Origin: Erwinia rhapontici
GTDB lineage: Bacteria; Pseudomonadota; Gammaproteobacteria; Enterobacterales; Enterobacteriaceae
Assembly: GCF_012271765.1 (NCBI RefSeq)
Contig: NZ_VRKO01000018.1
Location: 1-64,000, forward strand
Direction: 5' to 3'
Length of the DNA stretch: 64,000 bases
Below the pieces are notes generated by a model. It was given only the letters and a program-made list of their open reading frames with translations. It was not told the DNA's origin and made no database searches. The translations under genes were made by a program, and so were the position numbers. Each line of letters starts with the position of its first letter. Position 1 is the stretch's first letter. Below are positions 16,854 through 27,091 of this stretch, piece after piece.

Positions 16854-17267
16854 TTATTTTTCCAGCCCCAGGCGGGGAATTTCAATTTTCGGGCAGCGGT
16901 CCATGATCACCTTCAACCCGGCTTCTCCAGCCAGAACAGCGGCCTGTTCGTTGATCACGCCAATCTGGAACCACAGCGATTTTGCGCCAATAGCAATCGC
17001 CTCCTGCGCCACACCCCACGCAGCCTCCGTATTGCGAAAGACATCGACCATATCAATGCTGTGGGGAATATCACTCAGTTCAGCGTAAACGGTTTGCCCC
17101 AGCAAAGTACTGCCTGCCAGTTTGGGGCTAACCGGGATGACCTGATAACCTTGTGACAACAGGTAAGCCATCACACCGTAACTTGGCCGCCCGGGTTTAT
17201 CACTGGCGCCGACCAGTGCAATGGTTTTTGTCGATGTCAGAACATCAGCGATGGTTTTATCACTCAT
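16854..17267 (-). CDS. yccU: YccU, CoA-binding-domain protein
   Basis: A 137-residue single-domain CoA-binding (Rossmann-like) protein. Motifs: [19 protein letters not shown] near the start, [12 protein letters not shown], and the end [16 protein letters not shown]. Function unknown; the fold is shared with the N-terminal half of succinyl-CoA synthetase alpha. The ATG at 17267 was chosen for its TGGAGG ribosome site and the match to the E. coli start. An upstream extension to 17324 is possible but lacks a ribosome site. Confidence 0.92.
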   Translation of the reverse strand: MSDKTIADVLTSTKTIALVGASDKPGRPSYGVMAYLLSQGYQVIPVSPKLAGSTLLGQTVYAELSDIPHSIDMVDVFRNTEAAWGVAQEAIAIGAKSLWFQIGVINEQAAVLAGEAGLKVIMDRCPKIEIPRLGLEK

Positions 17268-17456
17268 TGTTGCCTCCATTTGCCTTACTGGCTCTATTGC
17301 CGCTAAGTGTGGCTTATTCACCACATTAAAAAATGCAACTCATGCGATTCTCGATTTATAGCACGATTAAGTATTTTTAAATGTTAATATGCTGCCATAC
17401 TGAAAGACTTTGATACATTCACACCCCCTTATATCCTTTACCCTGCTGGAGAAAGA

Positions 17457-18098
17457 ATGAAGCTGCGTATGGTCATCACCGGACTGATAGCGATGCTGGT
17501 TGCCGCAACCGTGCAGGCGACAACGCTGAAGCTTTCAGCCGATATTGACCTGCTGGTACTGGATGGACACAAGATTTCGGGTTCGCTGCTCAAAGGCGCA
17601 GAAGGTCTGGAACTCGAGCGCGGGGAACACCAGTTGCTCTTTCGTGTAGAAAGAACGGTCACACGCAACGCGCAGACGCCGATCAACTGGGTTTCAGCGC
17701 CTCAGATTGTCAAATTTACTGCCAGCACTCAGTCGGTCGTGATTCAGTTACCCGCGTTGCAAACGTTGCATGACGGAAAGCACTTCGACAAAAATCCGCA
17801 GTTTACGCTGGTGAATGAACACGGCGTCGAGATTGAGAGCCAACGGGATGCGCTTCGTTTGCAGACGCAGGACGATCTCGAACAGGCAATGATACAGTAT
17901 AACCTCGATAACAAAGTCGCCTCGGTGCCACGCTTTGCTCAGCCAATGCGCCGTACCTCTCAATCGGCTTCTGTTCTTCCCGATCCCTCAACCAGCCAGC
18001 ATCCGGCCGAACGCATGCTGCGTCTTTGGTACTTGCAGGTCGATTCAGCCACCCGTCAGCGTTTTGTGATGTTGATGAAGGCCCTGCATACCAGTTGA
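17457..18098 (+). CDS. yccT: YccT/CsgI, periplasmic curli inhibitor family (DUF2057)
   Basis: A 213-residue exported protein with a signal peptide ending TVQATT, then the DUF2057 core (LKLSADIDLLVLDGHKISGSLLKGAEGLELERGEHQLLFRVE, seen over about residues 23-60). In E. coli YccT (renamed CsgI) sits in the periplasm and lowers curli fibre assembly by acting on CsgA. No curli genes are visible in this window. A good GGAGAAAG ribosome site precedes the ATG. Same location between yccU and mgsA as in E. coli. Confidence 0.9.
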   Translation: MKLRMVITGLIAMLVAATVQATTLKLSADIDLLVLDGHKISGSLLKGAEGLELERGEHQLLFRVERTVTRNAQTPINWVSAPQIVKFTASTQSVVIQLPALQTLHDGKHFDKNPQFTLVNEHGVEIESQRDALRLQTQDDLEQAMIQYNLDNKVASVPRFAQPMRRTSQSASVLPDPSTSQHPAERMLRLWYLQVDSATRQRFVMLMKALHTS

Positions 18099-18173
18099 TA
18101 TCGGCAGATACCCGGCGCTACACTCAATCCTCTGTTTGCTTATTCCTCTTGCCCTACCCAACCAGGATACTGA

Positions 18174-18632
18174 ATGGATCAGACAACCCGCACTCTCCAG
18201 CCACAGAAACATATCGCGCTGGTAGCCCACGACCACTGTAAGAATGCTTTAATGCAGTGGGTGGATGTTCATAAAGAGCAGTTGCAGCATCATACGCTTT
18301 ACGCCACCGGAACAACCGGCAATCTGGTACAACGCGCCACCGGATTACCGGTAACGGCGATGCTGAGTGGCCCAATGGGCGGCGATCAGCAGGTCGGTGC
18401 GCTGATTTCGGAGGGGAAAATTGATGTACTGATTTTCTTTTGGGACCCACTGAATGCGGTACCACATGACCCCGATGTGAAAGCGCTGCTGCGTCTGGCC
18501 ACCGTGTGGAATATTCCTGTTGCAACGAACCGTGCCACCGCTGACTTCATTATTCAGTCACCGTTGTTCGCCCGCCAGGTTGAAATCCAGATCCCGGATT
18601 ACGAACGCTACCTGCAACAGCGCCTGAAGTAA
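18174..18632 (+). CDS. mgsA: methylglyoxal synthase
   Basis: Converts dihydroxyacetone phosphate to methylglyoxal and phosphate, a bypass of lower glycolysis when phosphate is short. The 152-residue protein keeps the catalytic Asp71 in GPMGGDQQ, and His19 and His98 in their expected places. The [17 protein letters not shown] phosphate-binding block is intact. Length and context (yccT before, helD convergent after) match E. coli. The partner detoxifier YcbL/GloC is encoded 36 kb away in this window. Confidence 0.97.
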   Translation: MDQTTRTLQPQKHIALVAHDHCKNALMQWVDVHKEQLQHHTLYATGTTGNLVQRATGLPVTAMLSGPMGGDQQVGALISEGKIDVLIFFWDPLNAVPHDPDVKALLRLATVWNIPVATNRATADFIIQSPLFARQVEIQIPDYERYLQQRLK

Positions 18633-18647
18633 CTCAGGCGCTGGCCG

Positions 18648-20702
18648 TCAGGGTTTACGTAATACCGGTACGCCCTGACGGCTGAACTCGGCAACAAACA
18701 CCGAGGGATGATCACGATCATACATTAACCACACCTGCTGCTTCGCACGCGTGATTGCAACATACGCAAGTCTTCGCTCTTCGGCGTCCGGAAAGTCTTC
18801 CGGGGCAGGTAACAGCGCATCTTCCATCACTGACTCTCTGGCTGCTGCCGGGAAGCCCTCTTTGCCCTCTGCCAACCCCAGAAGAATGACATAATCTGCC
18901 TGCTGCCCTTTGCTGGCATGAATAGTCATAAAATCAATATTGAGCTTCGGCCAGCGCGTTGCGGCTTTATCCAGTATTTCCGGTCGCAGATGGTGATAAC
19001 GCGCCAGAACCAGAATTCTCTCGCCAGCAGAGGCATAGCCACTCAGCTTGTTCATCAGTGCTTCCAACTGCTCTTCAGGCAACAAAGAGATGGCTTTTTT
19101 ATGGCCTTTAATCGGGCTGTTAAGTGGTTTTTTTAACTGATGAGGGTTGCATTGAATAAAGGTATTCGCGATTTCGCCAATACGCTGATTAAAACGGTAG
19201 GTGGTATCCAGCACACAACGGTCGCCTTCACCAAAATGGTGATGGAAGGCCGTTGTTAAGCTCATTTCAGCGCCACTGAAGCGATAGATAGCCTGCCAGT
19301 CGTCCCCCACCGCAAACAGTGTGGTCTGTTTATTCTGACGGCGCAGTGCCGCCAGCAAAGCGGCACGCTGCGGAGAGATATCCTGAAACTCATCGACGAG
19401 AATATGTTTCCAGGGGCTGATAAAGCGCCCTTTATCAAGGATATTTACCGCCTGATGAATCAGCCCGGCGAAATCAACCGCTCCCTCTTCTTTCAGCGCA
19501 CCCTTCCACGCTTTCATCATCGGTGCCATTAATTTGACCCGTTTGCTGAAAAGATCGCGGACTTCGTCAGGTGCACTCTCGATCATCGCAGCCTGTGCTC
19601 CGCCGTGCATACGCATCAGTCCAAGCCAACGCTCAAGCCGACTGGCTAGGCGCCGCGCCAGGCGATCGTCCTGCCAGAAACTGCCTTCCTCCAGTTCCCA
19701 CTCCAGCTCCTCTGTCAGCCACTGCCGCCAGCCGTTCGCATGCGCTTTTTTCTCATTACACTGCTGTCGCCAGATCTCAATCAGTAGCGCCTGACGCGCA
19801 CCATGATCGGTTTCCAGTTTGCTGATCGTGGGGGCTTTATTGCTGCCCTGCTGAATAATGTGTAATGCCAGAGAATGGAAGGTTCGCGCCTGAATGTCTT
19901 CGGTATGCAAACGTTCCTGGATACGTTCGTTCATTTCTTTGGCCGCCTGGCGACCAAACGCCAGCAATAGAATCTGCCCCGCACTGGCCTGCCGACGCAT
20001 CATCAACCAACCTGCCCGCGCCACCAGCACGGATGTTTTACCACTGCCTGCCCCCGCCAGAACCAGCACGGCATCCTCTCCGTTAACAACGGAGCGTGCC
20101 TGGGAAAGATTCAGCGGTGAGGTTTCCACCTGATTAAAGAAATCCGCATGCTGTTCCAGCATACGGTTGGTCCATTCATTGTTGCGCTGAACACGGCGTG
20201 CATCGCTGTTATGGAGCCACTGCTGGCAGTAAAGGTAGGGTTCGCGACAATTATCAAATTCCCCCAATCGTTCTGCGGGCAACGGCACGGCGTCAAACGC
20301 TTTACGGATCGCCAGTTGCCAGGCACTGATATCACTACGACGCAGCCATTTGTCCTGTTGTTCCGCCTCATAAATTTGCTGCTGCTGTGCTAACAGAACG
20401 CTGGCTGAAACATCGCTCATTTCCTTACTCCACTGCTGCCATTCCTGGTTGAGATAGTGGAAAAAGCGCTGTGTTTCACTCCATTCGGTGCCGTGAAGGC
20501 GCACGACCTTTTCGTCAGGCAGCGTAAACTCAAGCTCACCCCATACCAGCCCACGCTTACATTTAATTGCAAGTAACTGATTGAACGGGATCAAATACTC
20601 ATGCTTTTCACCGCTAACTTCTACACCTGCGGTCAGAAGACGCACCCGATTATAAGGATGCTGTGCCAGATGTTTACCCAACGCTGTTGCTTTCAGTTCC
20701 AT
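18648..20702 (-). CDS. helD: DNA helicase IV
   Basis: UvrD/Rep superfamily 1A 3'-5' helicase of 684 residues, the same length as E. coli HelD. The N-terminal domain is specific to helicase IV (MELKATALGKHLAQHPYNR). A Q-motif follows near 197, Walker A AGAGSGKT is at 216-223, the Walker B-type ILVDEFQDISPQ lies in the middle, and motif VI YVAITRAKQQVWLMYD is near the end. It participates in RecF-type repair and recombination. The ATG at 20702 gives the family N-terminus; a start 30 codons further upstream would run into the yccF promoter region. Confidence 0.96.
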   Translation of the reverse strand: MELKATALGKHLAQHPYNRVRLLTAGVEVSGEKHEYLIPFNQLLAIKCKRGLVWGELEFTLPDEKVVRLHGTEWSETQRFFHYLNQEWQQWSKEMSDVSASVLLAQQQQIYEAEQQDKWLRRSDISAWQLAIRKAFDAVPLPAERLGEFDNCREPYLYCQQWLHNSDARRVQRNNEWTNRMLEQHADFFNQVETSPLNLSQARSVVNGEDAVLVLAGAGSGKTSVLVARAGWLMMRRQASAGQILLLAFGRQAAKEMNERIQERLHTEDIQARTFHSLALHIIQQGSNKAPTISKLETDHGARQALLIEIWRQQCNEKKAHANGWRQWLTEELEWELEEGSFWQDDRLARRLASRLERWLGLMRMHGGAQAAMIESAPDEVRDLFSKRVKLMAPMMKAWKGALKEEGAVDFAGLIHQAVNILDKGRFISPWKHILVDEFQDISPQRAALLAALRRQNKQTTLFAVGDDWQAIYRFSGAEMSLTTAFHHHFGEGDRCVLDTTYRFNQRIGEIANTFIQCNPHQLKKPLNSPIKGHKKAISLLPEEQLEALMNKLSGYASAGERILVLARYHHLRPEILDKAATRWPKLNIDFMTIHASKGQQADYVILLGLAEGKEGFPAAARESVMEDALLPAPEDFPDAEERRLAYVAITRAKQQVWLMYDRDHPSVFVAEFSRQGVPVLRKP

Positions 20703-20838
20703 TCCGGTGACCCTGGCTGAGGTTATTTTCATCATCAGACAGTTTAACTGGCTGACGTGTACCTCTCCAGCGCTAAAACACGTTACAATCAAGGTATTGT
20801 CGGTTAATCACCGTTATCTGCTGAAGGGAAACTCTTTT

Positions 20839-21285
20839 ATGCGCACCGTATTAAATGTTCTGAATTTTGTGCTGGGTGGATTCCTGACCACATTCTCCTG
20901 GCTGGTGGCCACGGTTGTGAGCATTATTTTTATCTTTACCCTGCCACTCACCCGCTCCTGCTGGGAGATAACCAAACTGTCTCTCCTCCCTTATGGTAAT
21001 GAAGCAGTGCATGTTGATGAGCTGAACCCATCAGGTAAAAATGCGCTTCTGAATTCTGGCGGCACTCTGCTGAACATTTTCTGGCTGGTACTGTTTGGCT
21101 GGTGGCTGTGCGTGATGCATATCATGGCAGGCATCGCACAGTGTGTGACGATTATTGGCATTCCCGTTGGTATCGCTAATTTTAAAATTGCTGCTATTGC
21201 CTTGTGGCCGGTTGGCCGCCGCGTGGTTTCCGTCGAAGTTGCTCAGGCCGCTCGTGAAGCCAACGCACGTGCGCGTTTCCGCTAA
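20839..21285 (+). CDS. yccF: YccF inner-membrane protein
   Basis: A 148-residue protein with two YccF (DUF307) units. The first is at the start (LNFVLGGFLTTFSWLVATVVSIIFIF), the second near FWLVLFGWWLCVMHIMAGIAQCVTIIGIPVGIANFKIA. Four membrane segments are predicted. Function unknown. The ATG at 20839 is preceded by GAAGGGA; the in-frame stretch upstream to 20707 overlaps the helD start and is not supported. It forms an operon with yccS nine bases downstream. Confidence 0.92.
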   Translation: MRTVLNVLNFVLGGFLTTFSWLVATVVSIIFIFTLPLTRSCWEITKLSLLPYGNEAVHVDELNPSGKNALLNSGGTLLNIFWLVLFGWWLCVMHIMAGIAQCVTIIGIPVGIANFKIAAIALWPVGRRVVSVEVAQAAREANARARFR

Positions 21286-21294
21286 GTTACGATA

Positions 21295-23436
21295 ATGAAC
21301 AAGACCATGATCGGCAATGTACGCCGCTACGCCTTTAACAGTACCTGGTTGTACAATATCCGCATCACTCTGGCGCTGGCAGGCACCACTGCCGTACCCT
21401 GGTGGCTGCATCAGATTACCTGGACGATCCCACTAACGCTGGGAGTCGTGGCTGCTGCGCTGGCGGATCTTGACGATCGTCTTGCCGGACGATTACGTAA
21501 CCTGCTGATCACGCTGGTCTGTTTTTGTATTGCTTCCGTTTCAGTCGAATTACTCTTCCCGCATCCGTGGCTATTTGTTGCCGGGCTAGCGCTGTCCAGT
21601 TGGGGCTTCATTTTGCTCGGCGCACTGGGGCCTCGTTACGCAACAATCGCCTTTGGCGCATTACTGATCGCCATTTATACCATGCTGGGCATTCATTTAT
21701 TTCCGCAATGGTATCTGCAACCGGTGCTGCTACTGCTGGGTGCAGTATGGTACAACCTTCTGACCTTATCCGGACATCTGCTGTTCCCTATCCGGCCGTT
21801 GCAGGAAAATATATCTCGCTGCTTTGCGCAACTGGCGCGCTATCTGGAAGCCAAAGCCAACCTGTTTGATCCCGATATTGAAGGGGATGACCACCAAACG
21901 CTGGTCGACGTGGCAATGGCGAACAGTCAACTGGTTCAACTGCTTAATCAGGCCAAAGCATCGATTCAGTCACGACTGCGCGGTGACCGTGGTCAGCGTG
22001 GTACTCGCAGAACGCTACACTACTATTTTGTTGCGCAGGATATCCATGAACGAGCCAGCTCTTCCCATGTGCAGTATCACGCACTGCGTAAAGCATGGGG
22101 GGAGAGCGATATTCTGTTCCGCTTTCAGCGTCTTTTATCTTTACAGGCACAAGCTTGCCGACGGCTCTCGCGCTCAATCTTACTGCGAGAGCCTTATCAG
22201 CATGATGCGCGCTTCGAACGAGTCTTTATAAACCTGCATGCTGCGCTGCATCGCCTTGAAACCGCGCAGCCTGACAGCACGGAGGTCAAAGCCATGGCCT
22301 ACCTGCTGAACAACCTTAAAGCGATTGATGCCCAGTTGGCGACTATTGAATCAGAGCAAGTTCTGACAGAGGGCGATGCCCCGCATGACCAGACGCTATC
22401 CAGCGAGGGGCTAACTGGCTGGAGCGATATTCTTCTTCGCCTGAGCCGCCATCTCAGCCCGGAGTCTCCGCTGTTTCGTCATGCAGTCCGCATGTCGCTT
22501 CTGCTGTGCGTTGGCTATGGCATTATTCAGGCTACCGGGGTGCAACACGGTTACTGGATATTGCTGACCAGTCTGTTTGTCTGCCAGCCCAATTACAGTG
22601 CGACGCGTCGTCGCCTGGCATTACGTATTATCGGTACACTCGCCGGGATTGTACTGGGTCTGCCGTTGCTGTGGCTGGTTCCTTCTGTTGAAGGACAATT
22701 GATGCTGATTGTGGTTACGGGCGTGCTGTTCTTCGCTTTCCGCAACGTTCAGTATGCGCATGCCACCATGTTTATTACCTTGCTGGTGTTACTGTGCTTC
22801 AACCTGTTGGGCGAAGGATTTGAAGTCGCGATACCGCGTATTGTTGATACGCTGGTTGGCTGCGGTATTGCCTGGCTGGCGGTGACATTTATCTGGCCTG
22901 ACTGGCGTTTTCGCCGGCTTCCTGCCGTTGCTGAACGCACCCTGAATGCGAACTGCCGCTATCTCGATGCTATTCTGGTGCAGTATCACCAGGGTAAAGA
23001 TAACCGACTGGATTATCGTATTGCTCGCCGCGATGCCCATAACGGTGATGCAGAACTGGCATCCGTTGTTTCTAATCTCTCGGTCGAAAATAAATCTGAT
23101 CTGGCATTGCGAGAAGCGGCTTTCCGTTTGCTGTGCCTTAACCATTCATTTTTGAGCTACATTTCTGCTTTAGGCGCGCATCGTGAGAAGCTGGAAAACG
23201 ATGCCATGCTGCAGCTCATGGATGATGCCGTCTGTTATGTCGACGATGTACTGCATATTGACATCGTCGATGAGGCGAAAGCACAGCGTATGATCGACAG
23301 TCTGGCGCTACGCTTACAGCACAGCGAAGCCAATGCCGAAACAAAAGAACCACTGGTCTTGCAGCAGGTTGGTTTACTGGTGGCTCTTTTACCTGAAATT
23401 ACGCGCCTTAAAAAACAAATAGCCTTACGTGGTTAA
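21295..23436 (+). CDS. yccS: YccS, FUSC-family inner-membrane transporter-like protein
   Basis: A 713-residue protein with two blocks of membrane helices (about 20-165 and 395-520) separated by a large cytoplasmic helical domain, the layout of the FUSC/YccS family related to AaeB efflux proteins. The second block contains LLTSLFVCQPNYSATRRRLALRIIGTLAG, the family signature. Role unproven; export of small aromatic or toxic compounds is inferred. The gene is translationally close to yccF and its last four bases overlap the convergent sxy. Confidence 0.92.
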   Translation: MNKTMIGNVRRYAFNSTWLYNIRITLALAGTTAVPWWLHQITWTIPLTLGVVAAALADLDDRLAGRLRNLLITLVCFCIASVSVELLFPHPWLFVAGLALSSWGFILLGALGPRYATIAFGALLIAIYTMLGIHLFPQWYLQPVLLLLGAVWYNLLTLSGHLLFPIRPLQENISRCFAQLARYLEAKANLFDPDIEGDDHQTLVDVAMANSQLVQLLNQAKASIQSRLRGDRGQRGTRRTLHYYFVAQDIHERASSSHVQYHALRKAWGESDILFRFQRLLSLQAQACRRLSRSILLREPYQHDARFERVFINLHAALHRLETAQPDSTEVKAMAYLLNNLKAIDAQLATIESEQVLTEGDAPHDQTLSSEGLTGWSDILLRLSRHLSPESPLFRHAVRMSLLLCVGYGIIQATGVQHGYWILLTSLFVCQPNYSATRRRLALRIIGTLAGIVLGLPLLWLVPSVEGQLMLIVVTGVLFFAFRNVQYAHATMFITLLVLLCFNLLGEGFEVAIPRIVDTLVGCGIAWLAVTFIWPDWRFRRLPAVAERTLNANCRYLDAILVQYHQGKDNRLDYRIARRDAHNGDAELASVVSNLSVENKSDLALREAAFRLLCLNHSFLSYISALGAHREKLENDAMLQLMDDAVCYVDDVLHIDIVDEAKAQRMIDSLALRLQHSEANAETKEPLVLQQVGLLVALLPEITRLKKQIALRG

Positions 23437-24062
23437 TCTTCTTCACGCGGCTTTTTACGCTCTCGCTGCGTATTGTAGTTAAACCAAAGGCGCAGCTCTT
23501 CTTTCATCTCTTGTGGAAGCGCGGCATAGTGGCGACCGACAATGGCCCCTTGCAAAGCGAAGAGCACCGTTAACCCCAGATTCTTGTTGTTGTTACGTAG
23601 CAGCAGCCAGCTTCGTTTTGCTCCCTGTTGAACCAGCATCTCGATGGTTGAAATACCCACTTGCCGTAGTAACATTTCCATTCTGATGCCCATATTGGGC
23701 AGGTCCTTCAGACGGCGGTTATTCTGACGCTCTCTCTGCTGTTGCTTCGCTCCCTGCAGGCAAAGCTGGGAGATGGCTACCAGCTGTTCACCATCAGACC
23801 ACAAGGCACCATCAACACGATAGTAATTGAGTTCTACTGGCACACCACGCTTACTAAGGCTCAGCGGTGTCATCTTACGCTCAACAATATAGGATTGAAC
23901 CTCTTCACAGGCGCGAAGATAAAGCTCTCCTTGAGCCACCACGGCAAACACAGTTTTTTCCACTGCCAGGCAATAACCGCCAAACTGTGTACGGGACTGC
24001 ACCTCTCCAAGCTGAGCCAGTCGTTGTTTCGCTTCTGCAATTTTACGTTTCGAACGATCCAT
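23433..24062 (-). CDS. sxy: Sxy/TfoX competence regulator
   Basis: A 209-residue protein, the same length as E. coli Sxy. An N-terminal TfoX domain (about 10-105; RTQFGGYCLAVEKTVFAVV) is followed by a C-terminal helix-hairpin domain (LKDLPNMGIRMEMLLRQVGISTIEML). With CRP it activates CRP-S promoters of DNA-uptake and type IV pilus-like genes. Key sequence blocks are intact, so it is probably functional. The stop overlaps the end of yccS by four bases. Upstream lies an unusually long non-coding stretch. Confidence 0.95.
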   Translation of the reverse strand: MDRSKRKIAEAKQRLAQLGEVQSRTQFGGYCLAVEKTVFAVVAQGELYLRACEEVQSYIVERKMTPLSLSKRGVPVELNYYRVDGALWSDGEQLVAISQLCLQGAKQQQRERQNNRRLKDLPNMGIRMEMLLRQVGISTIEMLVQQGAKRSWLLLRNNNKNLGLTVLFALQGAIVGRHYAALPQEMKEELRLWFNYNTQRERKKPREED

Positions 24063-25015
24063 ATTCTCATCCCAAGTTAGTTAAGAAATAACTCATAAGG
24101 TCTCGGTAAAACATATTAGAAAATAGGCAATACTCATTACAGGTTCAACGACTAATTTTTATTTCATGTGTTTACATTGTAATTTTGCGAGGCGTTACGA
24201 AAAAAATCGCTCATAAGAATACATTCAAGGACGGCATTTTCTCCTTAGAAAAAAATAGCATTAAAAACCACAATATCTGCATCCGGTTAAAAACTCAATA
24301 AAACACACTTCGTTAAAATTCAGTCTTAAATATTTTTTCGTCCAGCGGGATAACAGTAACGCGACAAAGCCGGTCAACCAAACGGGCATGCTAACCAGAG
24401 GAAGTTAAGCAAGAAGATACTGTACAAACCGCGTTTCACGGCCCTTCATCAAAAAAAAACCACGATTCTCCCCCTATCGAATCCCTCTGCAGCCCGTTAA
24501 GGCTGGGTTACCATGAAAAATAAACATGCTGATATTCTGTTCCAATGAGATCCAAAATGGATGTATTCCACAATTTTTATCCTGCGGATGTATGGGTGAA
24601 GTTTTCATGTTTTCATCGCCATCCACCAAATGTTCAGAAAGCCCCGAGCACCTACTCGACCATGACTGAGTAAACGTTAATCCCCCCGATGAGAAACAAG
24701 TTAAGTATCGTTACTTTCCAGGGCGGGAAATAGAATATGAAAATAGGTACTCGCAGCGATATTATCTTTTATTCCTTTCTGATGTAATCGTTAATTGCGA
24801 TACAAAGTGCGGACACTTATCATTGATAAATGATTGCCATGTACCTCAAATGTTTAAATTCTTAACCGTAAGAACAAGAATGCTTGAAATGTCAGGAAGC
24901 TCTGGAACGACACCCGTCAGACCTGAAAAAAAGCCTTAATACATTCGCCATGTGTACACAGACTCTCAGTACACCAGCCTCTGAGCCGACATGTGTCAGG
25001 AAGTCAGATTAAAGG
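24063..25015. other. about 950-base gene-free region between sxy and sulA
   Basis: AT-rich intergenic DNA with no open frame of useful length on either strand; only frames of about 11-12 codons are present. A small hairpin, CAGCC/GGCTG, occurs near 24500, and several A or T runs. No tRNA, known small RNA or clear terminator was recognised. In E. coli the two divergent genes are only a few hundred bases apart, so about 0.7 kb of extra sequence is unexplained. It may hold the leaders and CRP/Sxy control sites of sxy. Confidence 0.6.
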
Positions 25016-25058
25016 TTGATCTTTGTTCACCACACATATACTGTATATCCATACAGTA
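25016..25058 (+). promoter_or_regulatory. sulA promoter and LexA box
   Basis: A -35 TTGATC at 25016-25021 and a -10 TACTGT at 25039-25044 are spaced 17 bases apart. The -10 lies within a near-perfect 20-base LexA operator at 25039-25058 (CTGT-N8-ACAG with flanking TA on both sides). The geometry is the same as at E. coli sulA, so SOS repression is expected. Confidence 0.93.
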
Positions 25059-25078
25059 ACCTAGTGAGCGAAGACATT

Positions 25079-25585
25079 ATGCGTACTCATTTCCTGAAAT
25101 CTCAGTCTGTTAGTCGTAACATGCATGCTTCCGCATCTGCGTCCTCTGGCTCGACTTGTGCGAATGGCCTGATCAGCGAACTGATTTACAGTGAGAATCA
25201 ACCTGACATGACTCAATTGCTGCTGCTGCCTTTGTTGCAGCAGCTGGGGATGCAGTCTCGCTGGCAGTTATGGCTGACACCGCAACAGAAGCTCAGCCGC
25301 GACTGGTTACAGCGCTCCGGGTTACCCCTTGATAAAGTCATGCAGTCTCCCTACTGCGGTACGATCACCACGGTAGAAGCCATGATCAAAGCATTGCAGA
25401 CAGGGAATTACAGTGTGGTTTTAGGCTGGCTGGATGAAGAAGTATCAGAAGTGGATCGTCAACGCTTGCAAGAAGCAGCAAGTTCAGGGCAGGCACTGGG
25501 GTTAATTATGCGCTCAGAAAATAGCATTTACTCCTCAGCCAGACCGCTTAATGGATTAAGAATTCACTCATCTTTGTATCATTAA
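25079..25585 (+). CDS. sulA: SOS cell-division inhibitor SulA
   Basis: Binds FtsZ and blocks Z-ring formation after DNA damage; normally degraded by Lon. The 168-residue protein has the central block [26 protein letters not shown] and GLIMRSE. The C-terminal end [10 protein letters not shown] is the tail recognised by Lon in E. coli, with its terminal His kept. The first 30 residues are variable and Ser/Ala-rich. It stands directly behind its LexA box and upstream of ompA, as in E. coli. Confidence 0.96.
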   Translation: MRTHFLKSQSVSRNMHASASASSGSTCANGLISELIYSENQPDMTQLLLLPLLQQLGMQSRWQLWLTPQQKLSRDWLQRSGLPLDKVMQSPYCGTITTVEAMIKALQTGNYSVVLGWLDEEVSEVDRQRLQEAASSGQALGLIMRSENSIYSSARPLNGLRIHSSLYH

Positions 25586-25773
25586 GTAAAAATAAGATTT
25601 TTCTCAGACTTTATCTCTGCCAGACCCTTCTTAACAGGCTAATAATGTTATGACGCGGTGCGACAACGGTTTAGCTGGGTTCTCAGACCTGTTTTTGAGC
25701 AAAGAATTCACCCTCAAATGTTAAAAAATGTGTATGAAACGCTGTTTTTTTGCTGACCATCGTCACATCATAC

Positions 25774-25934
25774 TTGTAAGTTTGCTGGTACGTTGTAGAC
25801 TTTAGCTCGCCAGGGTGCTCAATAACCTCCATTTTTTGGAAGAGTCACAATCGAGCTTCTCAACCCGGCGAAGGATTAAATCAAAGAGCTAATTTAAAGC
25901 TCATTGCCTATTTGGATGATAACGAGGCGCAAAA
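25774..25934 (+). promoter_or_regulatory. ompA promoter and structured 5' leader
   Basis: A -35 TTGTAA (25774-25779) and a -10 TAGACT (25796-25801), 16 bases apart, precede a leader beginning near 25809 (GCCAGGGTGCTC), much like the E. coli ompA transcript start. The leader is about 126 bases and ends with GGATGATAACGAGGCGCAAAA, whose core also occurs before E. coli ompA. In E. coli this leader stabilises the mRNA and is a target of MicA and Hfq. The remaining 25586-25773 shows nothing recognised. Confidence 0.75.
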
Positions 25935-27002
25935 ATGAAAAAGACAGCTATCGCAATTGCAGTGGCACTGGCTGGCTTCGCTACCGTAGCGCAGGCCGCC
26001 CCTAAAGATGACACCTGGTACACCGGTGCTAAACTGGGCTGGTCTCAGTACCACGACAAAGGTTACTACGGTAACGGTTACCAAGATAACGACGGCCCAT
26101 CACATGAAAGCCAGCTCGGCGCTGGTGCATTTGGTGGCTATCAGGCAAACCAGTACCTGGGCTTCGAGCTGGGTTACGACTGGTTAGGCCGCATGCCTAA
26201 CAAAGGCAACAACGTCAACGGCGCTTTCAAAGCGCAGGGCGTTCAGCTGGCAGCTAAATTAAGCTACCCAGTTGCTGACGATCTGGACGTGTACACTCGT
26301 CTGGGCGGCATGGTATGGCGTGCAGACTCCACCCAGAACGCTAACGGCACTCGTATCAGCGACCACGACACCGGCGTTTCTCCGCTGGCTGCTGTTGGTG
26401 TTGAATACGCAGTGACCAAAAACTGGGCAACTCGTCTGGATTACCAGTGGGTTAACAACATCGGTGACGCAGGTACCGTTGGTGCGCGTCCTGATAACTC
26501 AATGCTGAGTGTTGGCGTTTCCTACCGTTTCGGTCAGGATGATGCAGTAGCACCAGTTGTTGCTCCGGCTCCGGCTCCAGCGCCAGTTGTTGAAACCAAG
26601 CGTTTCACCCTGAAGTCTGACGTTCTGTTCAACTTCAACAAGGCCACTCTGAAGCCAGAAGGTCAGCAGGCTCTGGATCAGCTGTATACCCAGCTGAGCA
26701 ATCTGGATCCTAAAGACGGCTCTGTTGTCGTTCTGGGCTACACTGACCGTATCGGTTCAGAGCAGTACAACCAGAAACTGTCTGAAAAACGCGCTCAGTC
26801 TGTTGTAGACTACCTCGTGTCTAAAGGCATCCCTGCTAACAAGATCTCTGCACGTGGCGAGGGTAAATCTAACCCTGTTACCGGCAGCACCTGTGACAGC
26901 GTGAAAGGCCGTAACGCCCAGATCGACTGCCTGGCGCCAGACCGTCGCGTAGAAATCGAAGTTAAAGGCATCAAAGACGTTGTAACTCAGCCACAGGCTT
27001 AA
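25935..27002 (+). CDS. ompA: outer-membrane protein A
   Basis: Major outer-membrane protein of 355 residues. It has a 21-residue signal peptide (ATVAQA), an eight-stranded barrel (about 22-195, with variable loops such as [15 protein letters not shown]), a Pro/Ala hinge (APAPAPAP) and a periplasmic OmpA_C domain. That domain keeps the peptidoglycan-binding pair in [20 protein letters not shown] and the two Cys ([13 protein letters not shown]). The codons are strongly biased, as in highly expressed genes. It anchors the outer membrane to the cell wall and serves as a phage/colicin receptor. Confidence 0.98.
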   Translation: MKKTAIAIAVALAGFATVAQAAPKDDTWYTGAKLGWSQYHDKGYYGNGYQDNDGPSHESQLGAGAFGGYQANQYLGFELGYDWLGRMPNKGNNVNGAFKAQGVQLAAKLSYPVADDLDVYTRLGGMVWRADSTQNANGTRISDHDTGVSPLAAVGVEYAVTKNWATRLDYQWVNNIGDAGTVGARPDNSMLSVGVSYRFGQDDAVAPVVAPAPAPAPVVETKRFTLKSDVLFNFNKATLKPEGQQALDQLYTQLSNLDPKDGSVVVLGYTDRIGSEQYNQKLSEKRAQSVVDYLVSKGIPANKISARGEGKSNPVTGSTCDSVKGRNAQIDCLAPDRRVEIEVKGIKDVVTQPQA

Positions 27003-27012
27003 GTTATCTCGT

Positions 27013-27043
27013 TAAAAAAACCCCGCTCCGGCGGGGTTTTTTA
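27013..27043 (+). terminator. terminator after ompA
   Basis: Stem AACCCCGC/GCGGGGTT with a TCCG loop, then a run of six T, about 20 bases past the ompA stop. An A run on the left gives partial bidirectional character. Confidence 0.9.
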
Positions 27044-27091
27044 TTGGCTGAATAAGGTGAAAAAGAGGAAGGGATAAGGCATATGTCGATT

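Noticed and set aside
24500-24600. Tiny frames such as an 11-codon ATG-TGA starting near 24513
   Set aside because: Too short, without a ribosome site or conservation evidence.
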